Shown: positions 53,305 to 60,673 of the stretch, piece by piece
How the letters are laid out: each line of letters opens with the position of its first letter
Numbering within the stretch: the first letter of the stretch is position 1
Assembly (NCBI GenBank): GCA_020832655.1
Contig: JAFIEF010000001.1
Span: 1-64,000 of the forward strand
Direction: 5' to 3'
DNA: 64,000 bases
Source: Paracoccaceae bacterium
Lineage (GTDB): Bacteria > Pseudomonadota > Alphaproteobacteria > Rhodobacterales > Rhodobacteraceae
Translations under genes and position numbers: made by a program
The notes under the pieces: model-generated
What the model was told of the DNA's origin: nothing
What the model saw: the letters and a program-made list of their open reading frames with translations, nothing else
Databases searched by the model: none

Positions 53305-53957
53305 GCGCGCTGCTGACCCGCGATCTGCGTCTGGCGATGCGCGCCGGGGGCGGTTTCGGGCTGGGGCTGGCCTTTTTCCTGATCCTTGCCGTGCTGGTGC
53401 CGCTGGGGGTGGGGCCGGAGCAGGCCACGCTGGCGCTGATCGCGCCCGGTATCCTGTGGGTTGGCGCGCTCCTGGCCTGCCTGTTGTCGCTGGATCGCAT
53501 CTTTGCGCTGGATTACGAGGATGGCTCGCTTGACCTGCTGGCCACAGCGCCAGTGCCGCTGGAAGCCGTGGTCAGCATCAAGGCGCTGGCGCATTGGCTG
53601 ACCACGGGGCTGCCACTGGTGCTGATCTCGCCGGTTCTGGGGCTGCTTTTGCATCTGCCCCCTTCGGCCTATGGCTGGCTGATCCTGTCGCTGGCTCTGG
53701 GCACGCCTGCGCTGTCGGTGATCGGCACTTTTGGTGCGGCGCTGACAGTGGGGCTGAAACGCGGCGGCCTGCTGCTGTCGCTGCTGGTGCTGCCGCTCTA
53801 CATTCCGACACTGGTTTTCGGGGCCGAAGTCGTCAGCCGTGGTGCGCAGGGGCTGGATATCTCGACCGCGCTGGCGCTTCTGGGGGGGATCACGGCGGGG
53901 GCTGTGGCAATATTGCCCTTTGCATCCGCGCTGGTGATACGGATAAACCTTCGGTGA
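53301..53957 (+). CDS. ccmB: Heme exporter membrane protein CcmB
   Basis: 218 residues, six membrane helices, from a GTG start that overlaps the ccmA stop. LLTRDLRLAMRAGGGFGLGL, ALDYEDGSLDLLATAPVPLE and GLPLVLISPVLGLLLHLPPS are typical. It is the membrane partner of CcmA. Confidence 0.93.
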   Translation: MSALLTRDLRLAMRAGGGFGLGLAFFLILAVLVPLGVGPEQATLALIAPGILWVGALLACLLSLDRIFALDYEDGSLDLLATAPVPLEAVVSIKALAHWLTTGLPLVLISPVLGLLLHLPPSAYGWLILSLALGTPALSVIGTFGAALTVGLKRGGLLLSLLVLPLYIPTLVFGAEVVSRGAQGLDISTALALLGGITAGAVAILPFASALVIRINLR

Positions 53958-54008
53958 GCCAGGGGCAAAGCGCTTGAGAGCGGCCCCAAGCAAGGATAGG
54001 TGAACCTT

Positions 54009-54743
54009 ATGGCGTCGATCTGGCAATATGCGAATCCGCTGAAATTCATGCGTACCACCGACTGGCTGCTGCCGATCGTGGCAGTGGCGGCCGTGGTGGT
54101 GACAGCGACCGGGCTGATCTGGGGTTTCTTCTTCACGCCTGATGATTTCCGGCAGGGATCGACCGTCAAGATCATTTTCCTGCATGTGCCCTCGGCATTG
54201 ATGGCGATCAATGCCTGGATCATGATGCTGGTGGCCTCGCTGATCTGGCTGATCCGGCGCCATCATGTCAGTGCGCTGGCGGCACGCGCCGCCGCCCCCA
54301 TCGGGCTGGTGATGACGCTGATCGGGCTGATCACGGGCGCGGTCTGGGGCCAGCCGATGTGGGGCGCATGGTGGGCGTGGGATCCGCGCCTGACCAGCTT
54401 CCTGATCCTGCTGCTGTTCTATCTGGGCTATATCGCGCTGTGGTCGGCGATTGATGACCCCGACACGGCGGCCGATCTGACAGCGGTGCTTTGTCTGGTG
54501 GGCAGCGTATTCGCCCTTCTGTCACGCTACGCTGCGTTTTTCTGGAGTCAGGGTCTGCATCAGGGCGCGTCACTGTCGGTGCAGGCAGGCACGCGGGTAG
54601 ACTGGGCCTATAAGGCGCCGCTTTATGTCAGTATGGCGGGCTTTTCGCTGATCTTTGTTGCGCTGGTGCTGGCAGGCACGCGCACCGAGATACGCGCGCG
54701 GCGCATGAAGGCGCTGGTGGCACGCGAAAGGATGGCGGCATGA
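54009..54743 (+). CDS. ccmC: Heme exporter protein CcmC
   Basis: 244 residues, six helices. The tryptophan-rich heme-handling motif is GQPMWGAWWAWDPRLTSFLI, with histidines in IFLHVPSALMAINAWIMML and SQGLHQGASLSVQAG. It presents heme to CcmE in the periplasm. The ATG at 54009 fits the family start (MASIWQYANP); a GTG at 54000 is possible. Confidence 0.93.
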   Translation: MASIWQYANPLKFMRTTDWLLPIVAVAAVVVTATGLIWGFFFTPDDFRQGSTVKIIFLHVPSALMAINAWIMMLVASLIWLIRRHHVSALAARAAAPIGLVMTLIGLITGAVWGQPMWGAWWAWDPRLTSFLILLLFYLGYIALWSAIDDPDTAADLTAVLCLVGSVFALLSRYAAFFWSQGLHQGASLSVQAGTRVDWAYKAPLYVSMAGFSLIFVALVLAGTRTEIRARRMKALVARERMAA

Positions 54744-54898
54744 TGCCTGATCTTGGACGCTATGCGCTGGAAGTGTCGCTGGCCTATCTGGCCTCGCTGG
54801 GGCTGATCGGGGGGCTGGTGGCCTGGTATTGGCTGCGCGGGCGTGCAGTGCGCCGCCAGCTGGAAGAAATCGAGAACCGGAAGGGATCCGATGGGTAA
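54740..54898 (+). CDS. ccmD: Heme exporter small subunit CcmD
   Basis: 52 residues: MMPDLGRYALEVSLAYLASL, one membrane helix (GLIGGLVAWYWLRGR) and a charged tail (RRQLEEIENRKG). It is the right size and sits between ccmC and ccmG, overlapping both (ATGA with ccmC, 8 bases with ccmG). CcmD stabilises the CcmABC-CcmE complex. Confidence 0.85.
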   Translation: MMPDLGRYALEVSLAYLASLGLIGGLVAWYWLRGRAVRRQLEEIENRKGSDG

Positions 54899-55427
54899 GT
54901 TCAGGCCGCTGATGTTCCTGCCGCCGCTGGTGTTTCTGGCGCTGGCAGCACTTTTCTTCTTCGGCAATATGCGCGAAGATCGCGACGCCCTGCCTTCGGC
55001 CCGCGAAGGGCAGCAAGCCCCGCCGGTGGTGCTGGCGCAGCTTGGTGACAAGGTCATGTTCGATGACGACACGCTGCGCGATGGCGAGGTGAAGCTGGTC
55101 AATTACTGGGCGTCCTGGTGCGCGCCCTGCCGGGCTGAACACCCGCTGCTGGAAGAACTGGCGCAGGAAGTGCCGGTCTATGGCATCAATTACCGCGACC
55201 AGCCCGACCGCGCGCTGGATTTCCTGGATGAGCTGGGCGACCCCTTTGCCGGGATCGGGGCCGATGCGGCGGGGCGCATGGCGCTGGATTGGGGGCTTTA
55301 CGGGGTGCCCGAAACCTATGTTGTCGCGGGCGATGGCACCATCATGCTGCGCTTTGCCGGGCCGATCACGCGGCAGGTGCTCGAAAACCGCATCCGCCCC
55401 GCGATGGAGGCCGCAGCGGCGCGATGA
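54891..55427 (+). CDS. ccmG: Cytochrome c thiol-reductase CcmG (DsbE)
   Basis: 178 residues. An N-terminal membrane anchor (LMFLPPLVFLALAALFFFG) precedes a thioredoxin-like domain with YWASWCAPCRAEHPLLEEL (WCxxC) and the cis-proline loop GLYGVPETYVVAGDG. It reduces the apocytochrome heme-binding cysteines. Overlapped by ccmD upstream and by the GNAT gene downstream (ATGA). ccmE, ccmF and ccmH are not in the window. Confidence 0.93.
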   Translation: MGKFRPLMFLPPLVFLALAALFFFGNMREDRDALPSAREGQQAPPVVLAQLGDKVMFDDDTLRDGEVKLVNYWASWCAPCRAEHPLLEELAQEVPVYGINYRDQPDRALDFLDELGDPFAGIGADAAGRMALDWGLYGVPETYVVAGDGTIMLRFAGPITRQVLENRIRPAMEAAAAR

Positions 55428-55822
55428 TTGCGTTCGCGCTGGAGCCTGAGCTTGATGTCAGCGAGTTCATCGCTGTGCTGAATACGTCCGGGCTGGCGGA
55501 ACGTCGCCCGGATGATCCTGCACGCCTGACGGCAATGCTGCGCGGCGCGCAGCTTGTCATCACCGCGCGCGACGGGGCGCGGCTGGTTGGGGTTGCGCGG
55601 TCAATCACCGATTGGGCCTATTGCCTGTATTGTTCGGATCTGTGCGTGGACCGGGCCTATCAGGGGCAAGGTATCGGCAAGGCGCTGCTGGCGCGCACCG
55701 CCGCCGAGGCCGCAGGCGTCAAGACCTGTCTTCTGCTGTCAGCCCCCGATGCGGTCGGGTTCTACCGGGCGGCAGGCTACCGCCAGCATGACGGCGCATT
55801 CATCTTCGCCCAAGGTGCGTGA
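55424..55822 (+). CDS. GNAT-family N-acetyltransferase
   Basis: 132 residues. Acetyl-CoA motif A is LCVDRAYQGQGIGKALLART, with SAPDAVGFYRAAGYRQHDGA as motif B. Residues from ARDGARLVGVARSITDWAYC supply the beta core. The substrate is unknown. It overlaps the ccmG stop by 4 bases and may be cotranscribed with the ccm genes. Confidence 0.8.
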   Translation: MIAFALEPELDVSEFIAVLNTSGLAERRPDDPARLTAMLRGAQLVITARDGARLVGVARSITDWAYCLYCSDLCVDRAYQGQGIGKALLARTAAEAAGVKTCLLLSAPDAVGFYRAAGYRQHDGAFIFAQGA

Positions 55823-56218
55823 TCATTCGCGCACGATGAAGGTCATCACCTCGCGCGCATTTCCTTCGACCAGCACCAGCTCCCAGCGCCCCGGCCGTGT
55901 CAACTGGCCACTGCCATACCATGTTTGCGCATTCTCGGTGCCTTCGCTTAGCGCGATGGGCGCGCCATCCACGGGCCGAAGCTGCACCTGCGGCGACTGG
56001 CTGTCGCCATGTTCGACCGTGACATCCACGCCAAACGCCCCATCAATCGCCACGGTGGAACGGATTTGCGGTGCAATCTCGGTTGTGTGCAGCATCAGGC
56101 GCTGATTGGGGGCGATGATGGGCAGCGGGTCGCGCACGAAAAATGTGACCGAGGCCATCAGGATGATGAAGCCCAGTGTCAGGCCAAGAAAGACAAGCGC
56201 GATGATGCGGGTGGACAT
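55823..56218 (-). CDS. Membrane-anchored periplasmic protein, FixH-like
   Basis: 131 residues. One N-terminal membrane helix (IIALVFLGLTLGFIILMASV) is followed by a beta-rich domain (LMLHTTEIAPQIRSTVAIDG, WYGSGQLTRPGRWELVLVEG). The layout resembles FixH/YtkA-like proteins, but I cannot be sure. AAGG precedes the ATG at 56218. It is convergent with the GNAT gene with no gap. Confidence 0.5.
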   Translation of the reverse strand: MSTRIIALVFLGLTLGFIILMASVTFFVRDPLPIIAPNQRLMLHTTEIAPQIRSTVAIDGAFGVDVTVEHGDSQSPQVQLRPVDGAPIALSEGTENAQTWYGSGQLTRPGRWELVLVEGNAREVMTFIVRE

Positions 56219-56320
56219 GGACGACCTTTGGTTCAGCGACAGAAACGGCCTAGCCCCGACATCTGCCGGGGTCAAGATGGCGCGCACGGGGCGTTTGGCC
56301 GCAGCGTTGCTCAAGGGTGC

Positions 56321-56950
56321 TCAGACATGGGCGGCCTGCAAGGGCTGGCAGTCCAGATCCGTCCCCACTGCCCAGATGGCGGGCGGGGCCATGCGCGCGC
56401 GCAGCCGTTTCAGTACCCATGCGGGCGGCACGCGGTGTTCGGCATCGGCCGTGGCGGCAGGGCAGGGCGCCAGATGCCAGCGGCTTTCCACCCCCGACGC
56501 GCCCCCCTGATCGGGGGTCAGCACCAGCGCGTGCAGCCTGTCCGTGCCGGTTTGTTCGCGCTGACGCGCCAGCCCTTTGGCTGCGGCCAGATGCAGCCTG
56601 CGCAGCGGGGTCAGGGTGGGGGGGTGGTCAAGCTCTGCCACCACCAGCGCCACTGCGCCCGAACGCAGGCAGTCCTCCGCGCAGGCCAGAAGCTCGGTTT
56701 CGCGCGCGGCTTCTACCACCACCAGACCTTCCGGGCTGGCCCAGTTGCACAGCCCCATAGGGTATAGCCGGTCCTGATGCCAGCGCAGCCGCAGCCAGAT
56801 CACCGGGGTTGCGCGCCCCATCTGCCCGACCATGAACGCCGCCAGCACCCGCCGCGCAGGCCCGCAAAATTCATGCGCGCGACCGGGCCGCAGATGCAGG
56901 ATATCTGCCAGCCGGTCCCTTGGGGGCGACAGTTCCGCGTGATGCAACAT
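56321..56950 (-). CDS. ImuA-like protein (RecA-related, SOS mutagenesis accessory)
   Basis: 209 residues. The ImuA pattern is visible: LADILHLRPGRAHEFCGPAR, VIWLRLRWHQDRLYPMGL, VVEAARETELLACAEDCLRS and LTPLRRLHLAAAKGLARQ, ending SGVESRWHLAPCP. ImuA works with ImuB and DnaE2 in damage-induced mutagenesis in Alphaproteobacteria. Neither imuB nor dnaE2 is here: the neighbours are a FixH-like gene and an inhibitor gene, so the gene is isolated or its partners lie elsewhere. GGGGAAAG precedes the ATG. Confidence 0.6.
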   Translation of the reverse strand: MLHHAELSPPRDRLADILHLRPGRAHEFCGPARRVLAAFMVGQMGRATPVIWLRLRWHQDRLYPMGLCNWASPEGLVVVEAARETELLACAEDCLRSGAVALVVAELDHPPTLTPLRRLHLAAAKGLARQREQTGTDRLHALVLTPDQGGASGVESRWHLAPCPAATADAEHRVPPAWVLKRLRARMAPPAIWAVGTDLDCQPLQAAHV

Positions 56951-57110
56951 GCTTTCCCCGCCGCAAATGTTCACATTGTGTTCTTATCCGGGATTCGGCC
57001 CCGCCTTGGCAAGTTCTTTCCGATCCCGGCAATGTGATCCGGGCCGCATGGTGCAGCGTGGCGCGATCTGTGTCAGCATATGAGGCAACACAGATTGAAA
57101 GGTCATGTCC

Positions 57111-57392
57111 ATGCGTCACCCCGCTGCCATTGCAACTCTGGTCATTCTGCTTGCCGCCTGTCAGGCAGAACAACCCGACCCCATGCCCAATGATGCTGCC
57201 GATGCCTGCGGCGCGGCTGCGCTGCAAGGGCTGCTGGGTCAGGAACTGACCGCGTTCAAGGCACTGCCCGACACCGCCAGCACCACGCGCATCATTGGTC
57301 CGGATACCGCCGTGACGATGGATTATCGCCCCGAGCGGCTGAATATCGAACATGATAAGGACGATATCATCACCCGCATCTATTGTGGCTGA
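57111..57392 (+). CDS. Inhibitor I78-family lipoprotein
   Basis: 93 residues. A lipoprotein signal (IATLVILLAACQAEQ, lipobox LAAC) precedes a small domain: DACGAAALQGLLGQELTAFK, IIGPDTAVTMDYRPERLNIE and ITRIYCG. This is the peptidase inhibitor I78 (elastase inhibitor-type) pattern, with two cysteines forming the fold's disulfide. AAAGG lies 8 bases before the ATG at 57111; an ATG at 57105 is also in frame. Confidence 0.75.
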   Translation: MRHPAAIATLVILLAACQAEQPDPMPNDAADACGAAALQGLLGQELTAFKALPDTASTTRIIGPDTAVTMDYRPERLNIEHDKDDIITRIYCG

Positions 57393-57458
57393 AACGGGGT
57401 TTTCTTTGCCGCCTCATGGGTTAGATTGCCCCAGACGCGACCGAACAGGACAGCAGCA

Positions 57459-58499
57459 ATGCAAAAGACGAAATTGGGGCGCAGCGATCTGACGGTTTCG
57501 GCCTATTGTCTGGGCACGATGACATTTGGCTCGGAAACCCCTGAAGAGGATGCTCATCGCCAGCTTGATCTGGCCTGGGAGCGCGGGATCAATTTTCTTG
57601 ATGCCGCCGAAATGTATCCGGTCAACCCGGTGACATTTGAAACCGCAGGCCGGACAGAGGAAATCATCGGCCGCTGGCTGGCCAGCCGCAAACCCGCCGA
57701 GGCGATCATCGCCACCAAGATCACCGGGGCAGGCTCTGCCGCCGTCAAGGATGGCGCGCCGATCACGCCTGCCCGGATGCAGGAAACGGTCGAGGCATCA
57801 TTGAAGCGGCTGCAAACCGACTGCATCGACATCTATCAGCTTCACTGGCCCAATCGCGGCTCTTACCATTTCCGCAAGATGTGGGGCTATGACCCTTCTG
57901 GCCAGAACCGTGCCGAGACCGTCGCGCATATGACAGAGATCCTGCAACTTGCGCAAAAGCTGGTCGAGCAGGGGAAGATCCGCCATTTTGCGCTGTCGAA
58001 TGAAACCGCCTGGGGCACAGCGATGTGGCTGCGGCTGGCAGAGCAGATGGGTTTGCCGCGCGCGGTTTCGATCCAGAATGAATATTCGCTGCTGTGCCGC
58101 ATGTTTGATCTGGATATGGCCGAGCTGTCGGTGAATGAAGATGTGCCGCTTTTGTCCTATTCCTCGCTGGCGGCGGGGTTGCTGACCGGGAAATATGCGG
58201 GCAATGTCATCCCCGAAAACACCCGGCGCGAGCGCAATTCCGATCTGGGCGGGCGCATCACCCCGCGCGTATTCGAGGCGGTTTCGGGTTATCTGTCGAT
58301 TGCCAATGAAGCGGATATCGACCCGGTGCATATGGCCTATCAATGGACCCGCACGCGCCCGTTCCAGTGCACCCCGATCGTGGGCGCGCGCAACACTGCG
58401 CAGCTTGAACATCTGCTTGAAGGCGTCGATCTGGAATTGCCGCAAGACGTGTGTCAGGCCATCGACAAGATGCATCGCGCCATGCCGCTGCCCTTCTGA
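57459..58499 (+). CDS. Aldo/keto reductase, Tas-like
   Basis: 346 residues. TIM-barrel AKR boxes: TKLGRSDLTVSAYCLGTMTF, INFLDAAEMYP with the catalytic tyrosine, AIIATKITGAG with the catalytic lysine, IDIYQLHWPNRGSY with the histidine, and FALSNETAWG. It likely reduces a carbonyl with NADPH; the length and sequence resemble E. coli Tas. The HAD gene follows 20 bases later. Confidence 0.85.
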   Translation: MQKTKLGRSDLTVSAYCLGTMTFGSETPEEDAHRQLDLAWERGINFLDAAEMYPVNPVTFETAGRTEEIIGRWLASRKPAEAIIATKITGAGSAAVKDGAPITPARMQETVEASLKRLQTDCIDIYQLHWPNRGSYHFRKMWGYDPSGQNRAETVAHMTEILQLAQKLVEQGKIRHFALSNETAWGTAMWLRLAEQMGLPRAVSIQNEYSLLCRMFDLDMAELSVNEDVPLLSYSSLAAGLLTGKYAGNVIPENTRRERNSDLGGRITPRVFEAVSGYLSIANEADIDPVHMAYQWTRTRPFQCTPIVGARNTAQLEHLLEGVDLELPQDVCQAIDKMHRAMPLPF

Positions 58500-58519
58500 C
58501 AGCGCATAAGGATCAGCTG

Positions 58520-59215
58520 ATGCAGCTTTCGCAGTTTCGCGCGGTGCTGTTCGACAAGGACGGCACATTGTTTGACTTTTCGGCCAGCTGGTCGGGTTGG
58601 GCCGCAGGGTGCCTGGATGATCTGGCCCAGGGCGATGACGGATTGGCCGAGCGAATGGCCAAGGCGATCATCTATGACCGGCAGGCAGGGCGGTTCGATC
58701 CGGCCTCGCCCGTGATTGCGGGCACGCTGGAAGAAACCGCCGATCTGCTGATCCCGCATCTGCCGCATCTGTCGCGCGCGGGGCTGACCGCTTACCTGCT
58801 GCAAACCGCAAGCGCTGCGCAGATGGTGCCGCCGGTGCCGCTTGACCCGCTTTTGTCGCGGCTGTCGGCAAACGGGCTGATGCTGGGGGTGGCGACGAAT
58901 GACGGCGAAGCCCCGGCGCGGGCGCATCTGACCCGTGCAGGCGTTCTGGCGCATTTCGCCCATGTTCTGGGCTATGACAGCGGCTACACCCCCAAACCCG
59001 CCCCCGACATGCTGCTGGGCTTTGCCGAACGCGCGGGGCTTGCGCCGGATCGGGTGGTGATGGTCGGCGACAGCACCCATGACCTGATTTCCGGGCGTGC
59101 GGCGGGTATGGCCACAATCGGTGTGCTGACCGGGCTGGCGGGGGCAGATGTACTGGCCCCCCATGCTGATATCATCCTGCCAGATATCGGGCATCTGGCT
59201 GATTTAATTGATTGA
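58520..59215 (+). CDS. HAD-family hydrolase, phosphoglycolate phosphatase-like
   Basis: 231 residues. Motif I FRAVLFDKDGTLFDF carries the nucleophile aspartate; motif II MLGVATNDGEA; motif III YTPKPAPDMLLGFAE; motif IV VVMVGDSTHDLISGRAAG. The cap is of the alpha-helical type. The substrate may be phosphoglycolate or another small phosphate. AAGGATCAGCTG precedes the ATG. Confidence 0.8.
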   Translation: MQLSQFRAVLFDKDGTLFDFSASWSGWAAGCLDDLAQGDDGLAERMAKAIIYDRQAGRFDPASPVIAGTLEETADLLIPHLPHLSRAGLTAYLLQTASAAQMVPPVPLDPLLSRLSANGLMLGVATNDGEAPARAHLTRAGVLAHFAHVLGYDSGYTPKPAPDMLLGFAERAGLAPDRVVMVGDSTHDLISGRAAGMATIGVLTGLAGADVLAPHADIILPDIGHLADLID

Positions 59216-59242
59216 AAGTCGGATCACGCGTCTGTGATACCC

Positions 59243-59275
59243 CCCTTGAAAGGGCGGCGATGCTTACCCACATCT
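59243..59275 (+). promoter_or_regulatory. Heat-shock (sigma-32/RpoH) promoter of hsp20
   Basis: CCCTTGAAA (59243-59251) and CCCACATCT (59267-59275) are 15 bases apart, close to CTTGAAA-N11-16-CCCCATNT. The distance to the hsp20 ATG leaves an untranslated leader of about 95 bases. Confidence 0.75.
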
Positions 59276-59354
59276 GGTCTGTCGCAGGCGCCGAAACCGG
59301 GCCTGTGGCGTGTCAGATATGCGCCTGTCCATTTTTCGGAGGGCGCGCAACACA

Positions 59355-59372
59355 TCGCTTCATGAAGGAGGA
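59355..59372 (+). promoter_or_regulatory. ROSE-like RNA thermometer over the hsp20 ribosome site
   Basis: TCGCTTCATGAAGGAGGA contains the ROSE motif U(U/C)GCU opposite AGGA. U59359-A59366, C59358-G59367, the G59357-G59368 pair typical of ROSE and U59355-A59369 can form with loop CAUG, masking the AAGGAGG site. Confidence 0.6.
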
Positions 59373-59377
59373 TGCAC

Positions 59378-59842
59378 ATGCGTCGTTTTGATCCCACCCC
59401 GCTTTACCGTGCCGGCATCGGCTTTGACCACATGGCCGATATGCTGGACCGTGTCCTGTCCAGCGACCTGCAAAGCCCCAGCTACCCGCCCTATAATATC
59501 GAGCGGGTCGAGGAAAACGCCTATCGCATCTCGCTGGCCGTGGCCGGGTTCCGCCCGGAAGATCTGTCGGTCGAGGTCAAAGAGAATGCGCTTCTGATCA
59601 CTGGTCGCAGCGCCGAGGATGAGCGCGAGCGCCAGTACCTGCATCGCGGCATCGCCACGCGGGCTTTCGAGCGCCGCTTCCATCTGGCCGATCATGTCCG
59701 CGTGACAGGGGCCACACATCAGGACGGGATGCTGCATATCGAACTGGTGCGCGAATTGCCCGAAGCACTGAAACCGCGCCAGATCGAAATTCAGCGCGCG
59801 GGCGGTTCAGCCCGGCAGATAGAGGCTGACCAGGCCGCCTGA
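59378..59842 (+). CDS. Small heat-shock protein Hsp20 (IbpA type)
   Basis: 154 residues. The alpha-crystallin domain has YNIERVEENAYRISLAVAGF, LSVEVKENALLITGRSAED, YLHRGIATRAFERRFHLADH and GATHQDGMLHIELVRELPE, with a C-terminal LKPRQIEIQ region holding the I-x-I motif. It binds unfolding proteins during heat stress. I chose the ATG at 59378, 6 bases after AAGGAGG; an ATG at 59372 abuts the ribosome site. Its leader has both a heat-shock promoter and a ROSE-like element. Confidence 0.92.
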   Translation: MRRFDPTPLYRAGIGFDHMADMLDRVLSSDLQSPSYPPYNIERVEENAYRISLAVAGFRPEDLSVEVKENALLITGRSAEDERERQYLHRGIATRAFERRFHLADHVRVTGATHQDGMLHIELVRELPEALKPRQIEIQRAGGSARQIEADQAA

Positions 59843-59871
59843 CGCTTGGCCAAGTGAGGCTTGGAAAAAAC

Positions 59872-59897
59872 ACGGGCGCTCTGATCAGAGCGCCCGT
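59872..59897. terminator. Bidirectional terminator after hsp20
   Basis: ACGGGCGCTCTGA-TCAGAGCGCCCGT is a perfect 26-base palindrome. TTTTTTCC follows it on the minus strand, giving a good terminator for the small minus-strand gene; on the plus strand the following TACTTGTT is only moderately U-rich. A second hairpin CCTGCGGT/ACCGCAGG lies at 59931-59955. Confidence 0.8.
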
Positions 59898-60020
59898 TAC
59901 TTGTTAATGACTTCCACTGGCTAATCGATCCCTGCGGTCACATCTGCACCGCAGGCTACTCGGCAATGGCTTTGAGTCTAATCGACCGTAGTTAATACAA
60001 CATTATCGGCGGTGCAGGTA

Positions 60021-60155
60021 TCACACGGCGAGTTTTTGCAGCTTTGCCATCCGGCGGGCAAGCTTTGCGCGCCGCGACCAGGGAAGTTCCGGCAGCGCGT
60101 TCTGGGCCTGTTCAACGGTCTTGGTGATCCAGCGCTTGGGGGGGCGGGCCTGCAT
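60021..60155 (-). CDS. 44-residue basic protein of unknown function
   Basis: MQARPPKRWITKTVEQAQNA continues with LPELPWSRRAKLARRMAKLQ and KLAV, then TGA. It is strongly basic. AAGGAA sits 8 bases before the ATG at 60155, and the codon usage fits the genome. Short proteins of similar composition occur in Rhodobacterales. A terminator lies 124 bases downstream on its strand. I know no function. Confidence 0.6.
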   Translation of the reverse strand: MQARPPKRWITKTVEQAQNALPELPWSRRAKLARRMAKLQKLAV

Positions 60156-60253
60156 CGCTATTCCTTTCCTTCATCGGAGGTCATGTTTCATTAACCAACA
60201 TGCCGCGCGAATCGGGCAGCAATGCGACCAGTGCGTGATCCTTGCATGGCGCG

Positions 60254-60673
60254 TCAGTCGTGGAAAATGGCGCCTTGGGGCGGGTTGTGTCGGCAATGCG
60301 CAAGGCGTGTCGCCATATTCCCCAGATGCAGTTCCAGCTTGTGGCCGTCCGGGTCCAGAAAATAGACCGACGCCCCTTCGGAGCGGTTCTGCTTCCATTG
60401 CGGCGCGGCGTCAGTGATGCGCTGTGCCAGCGTCGGGAAATCCTGCGGCGCGCAGGACAAGGCCAGATGCGTGTCATCGCCGCGCGCAATGGGGTGGCCG
60501 AGCTCCAGACAAAGCCACAGATCACCCGCGCCAAGATAGGCACCCCGCGCCGATGTCAGCCGCGCAACACAGCCCAAGACCCCGCAATAGAATTCCAGCG
60601 CGCGGGGCAGGTCGCTGACCACCAGTGTCACATGGTTCAGCCCCGACACCCCCGGTGCGTCAGAACCCGTCAT
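60254..60673 (-). CDS. FosA-like VOC-fold glutathione transferase
   Basis: 139 residues. VOC fold with metal ligands H in LNHVTLVVSDLPRALEFY, H in ARGDDTHLALSC and E in GHKLELHLGNMATRL. QWKQNRSEGASVYFLDPDG and CRHNPPQGAIF are very close to FosA, the Mn-dependent enzyme that adds glutathione to fosfomycin. Whether it confers resistance is unproven; chromosomal FosA-like genes are common. The ATG at 60673 overlaps the dnaB end by 14 bases. Confidence 0.75.
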   Translation of the reverse strand: MTGSDAPGVSGLNHVTLVVSDLPRALEFYCGVLGCVARLTSARGAYLGAGDLWLCLELGHPIARGDDTHLALSCAPQDFPTLAQRITDAAPQWKQNRSEGASVYFLDPDGHKLELHLGNMATRLAHCRHNPPQGAIFHD

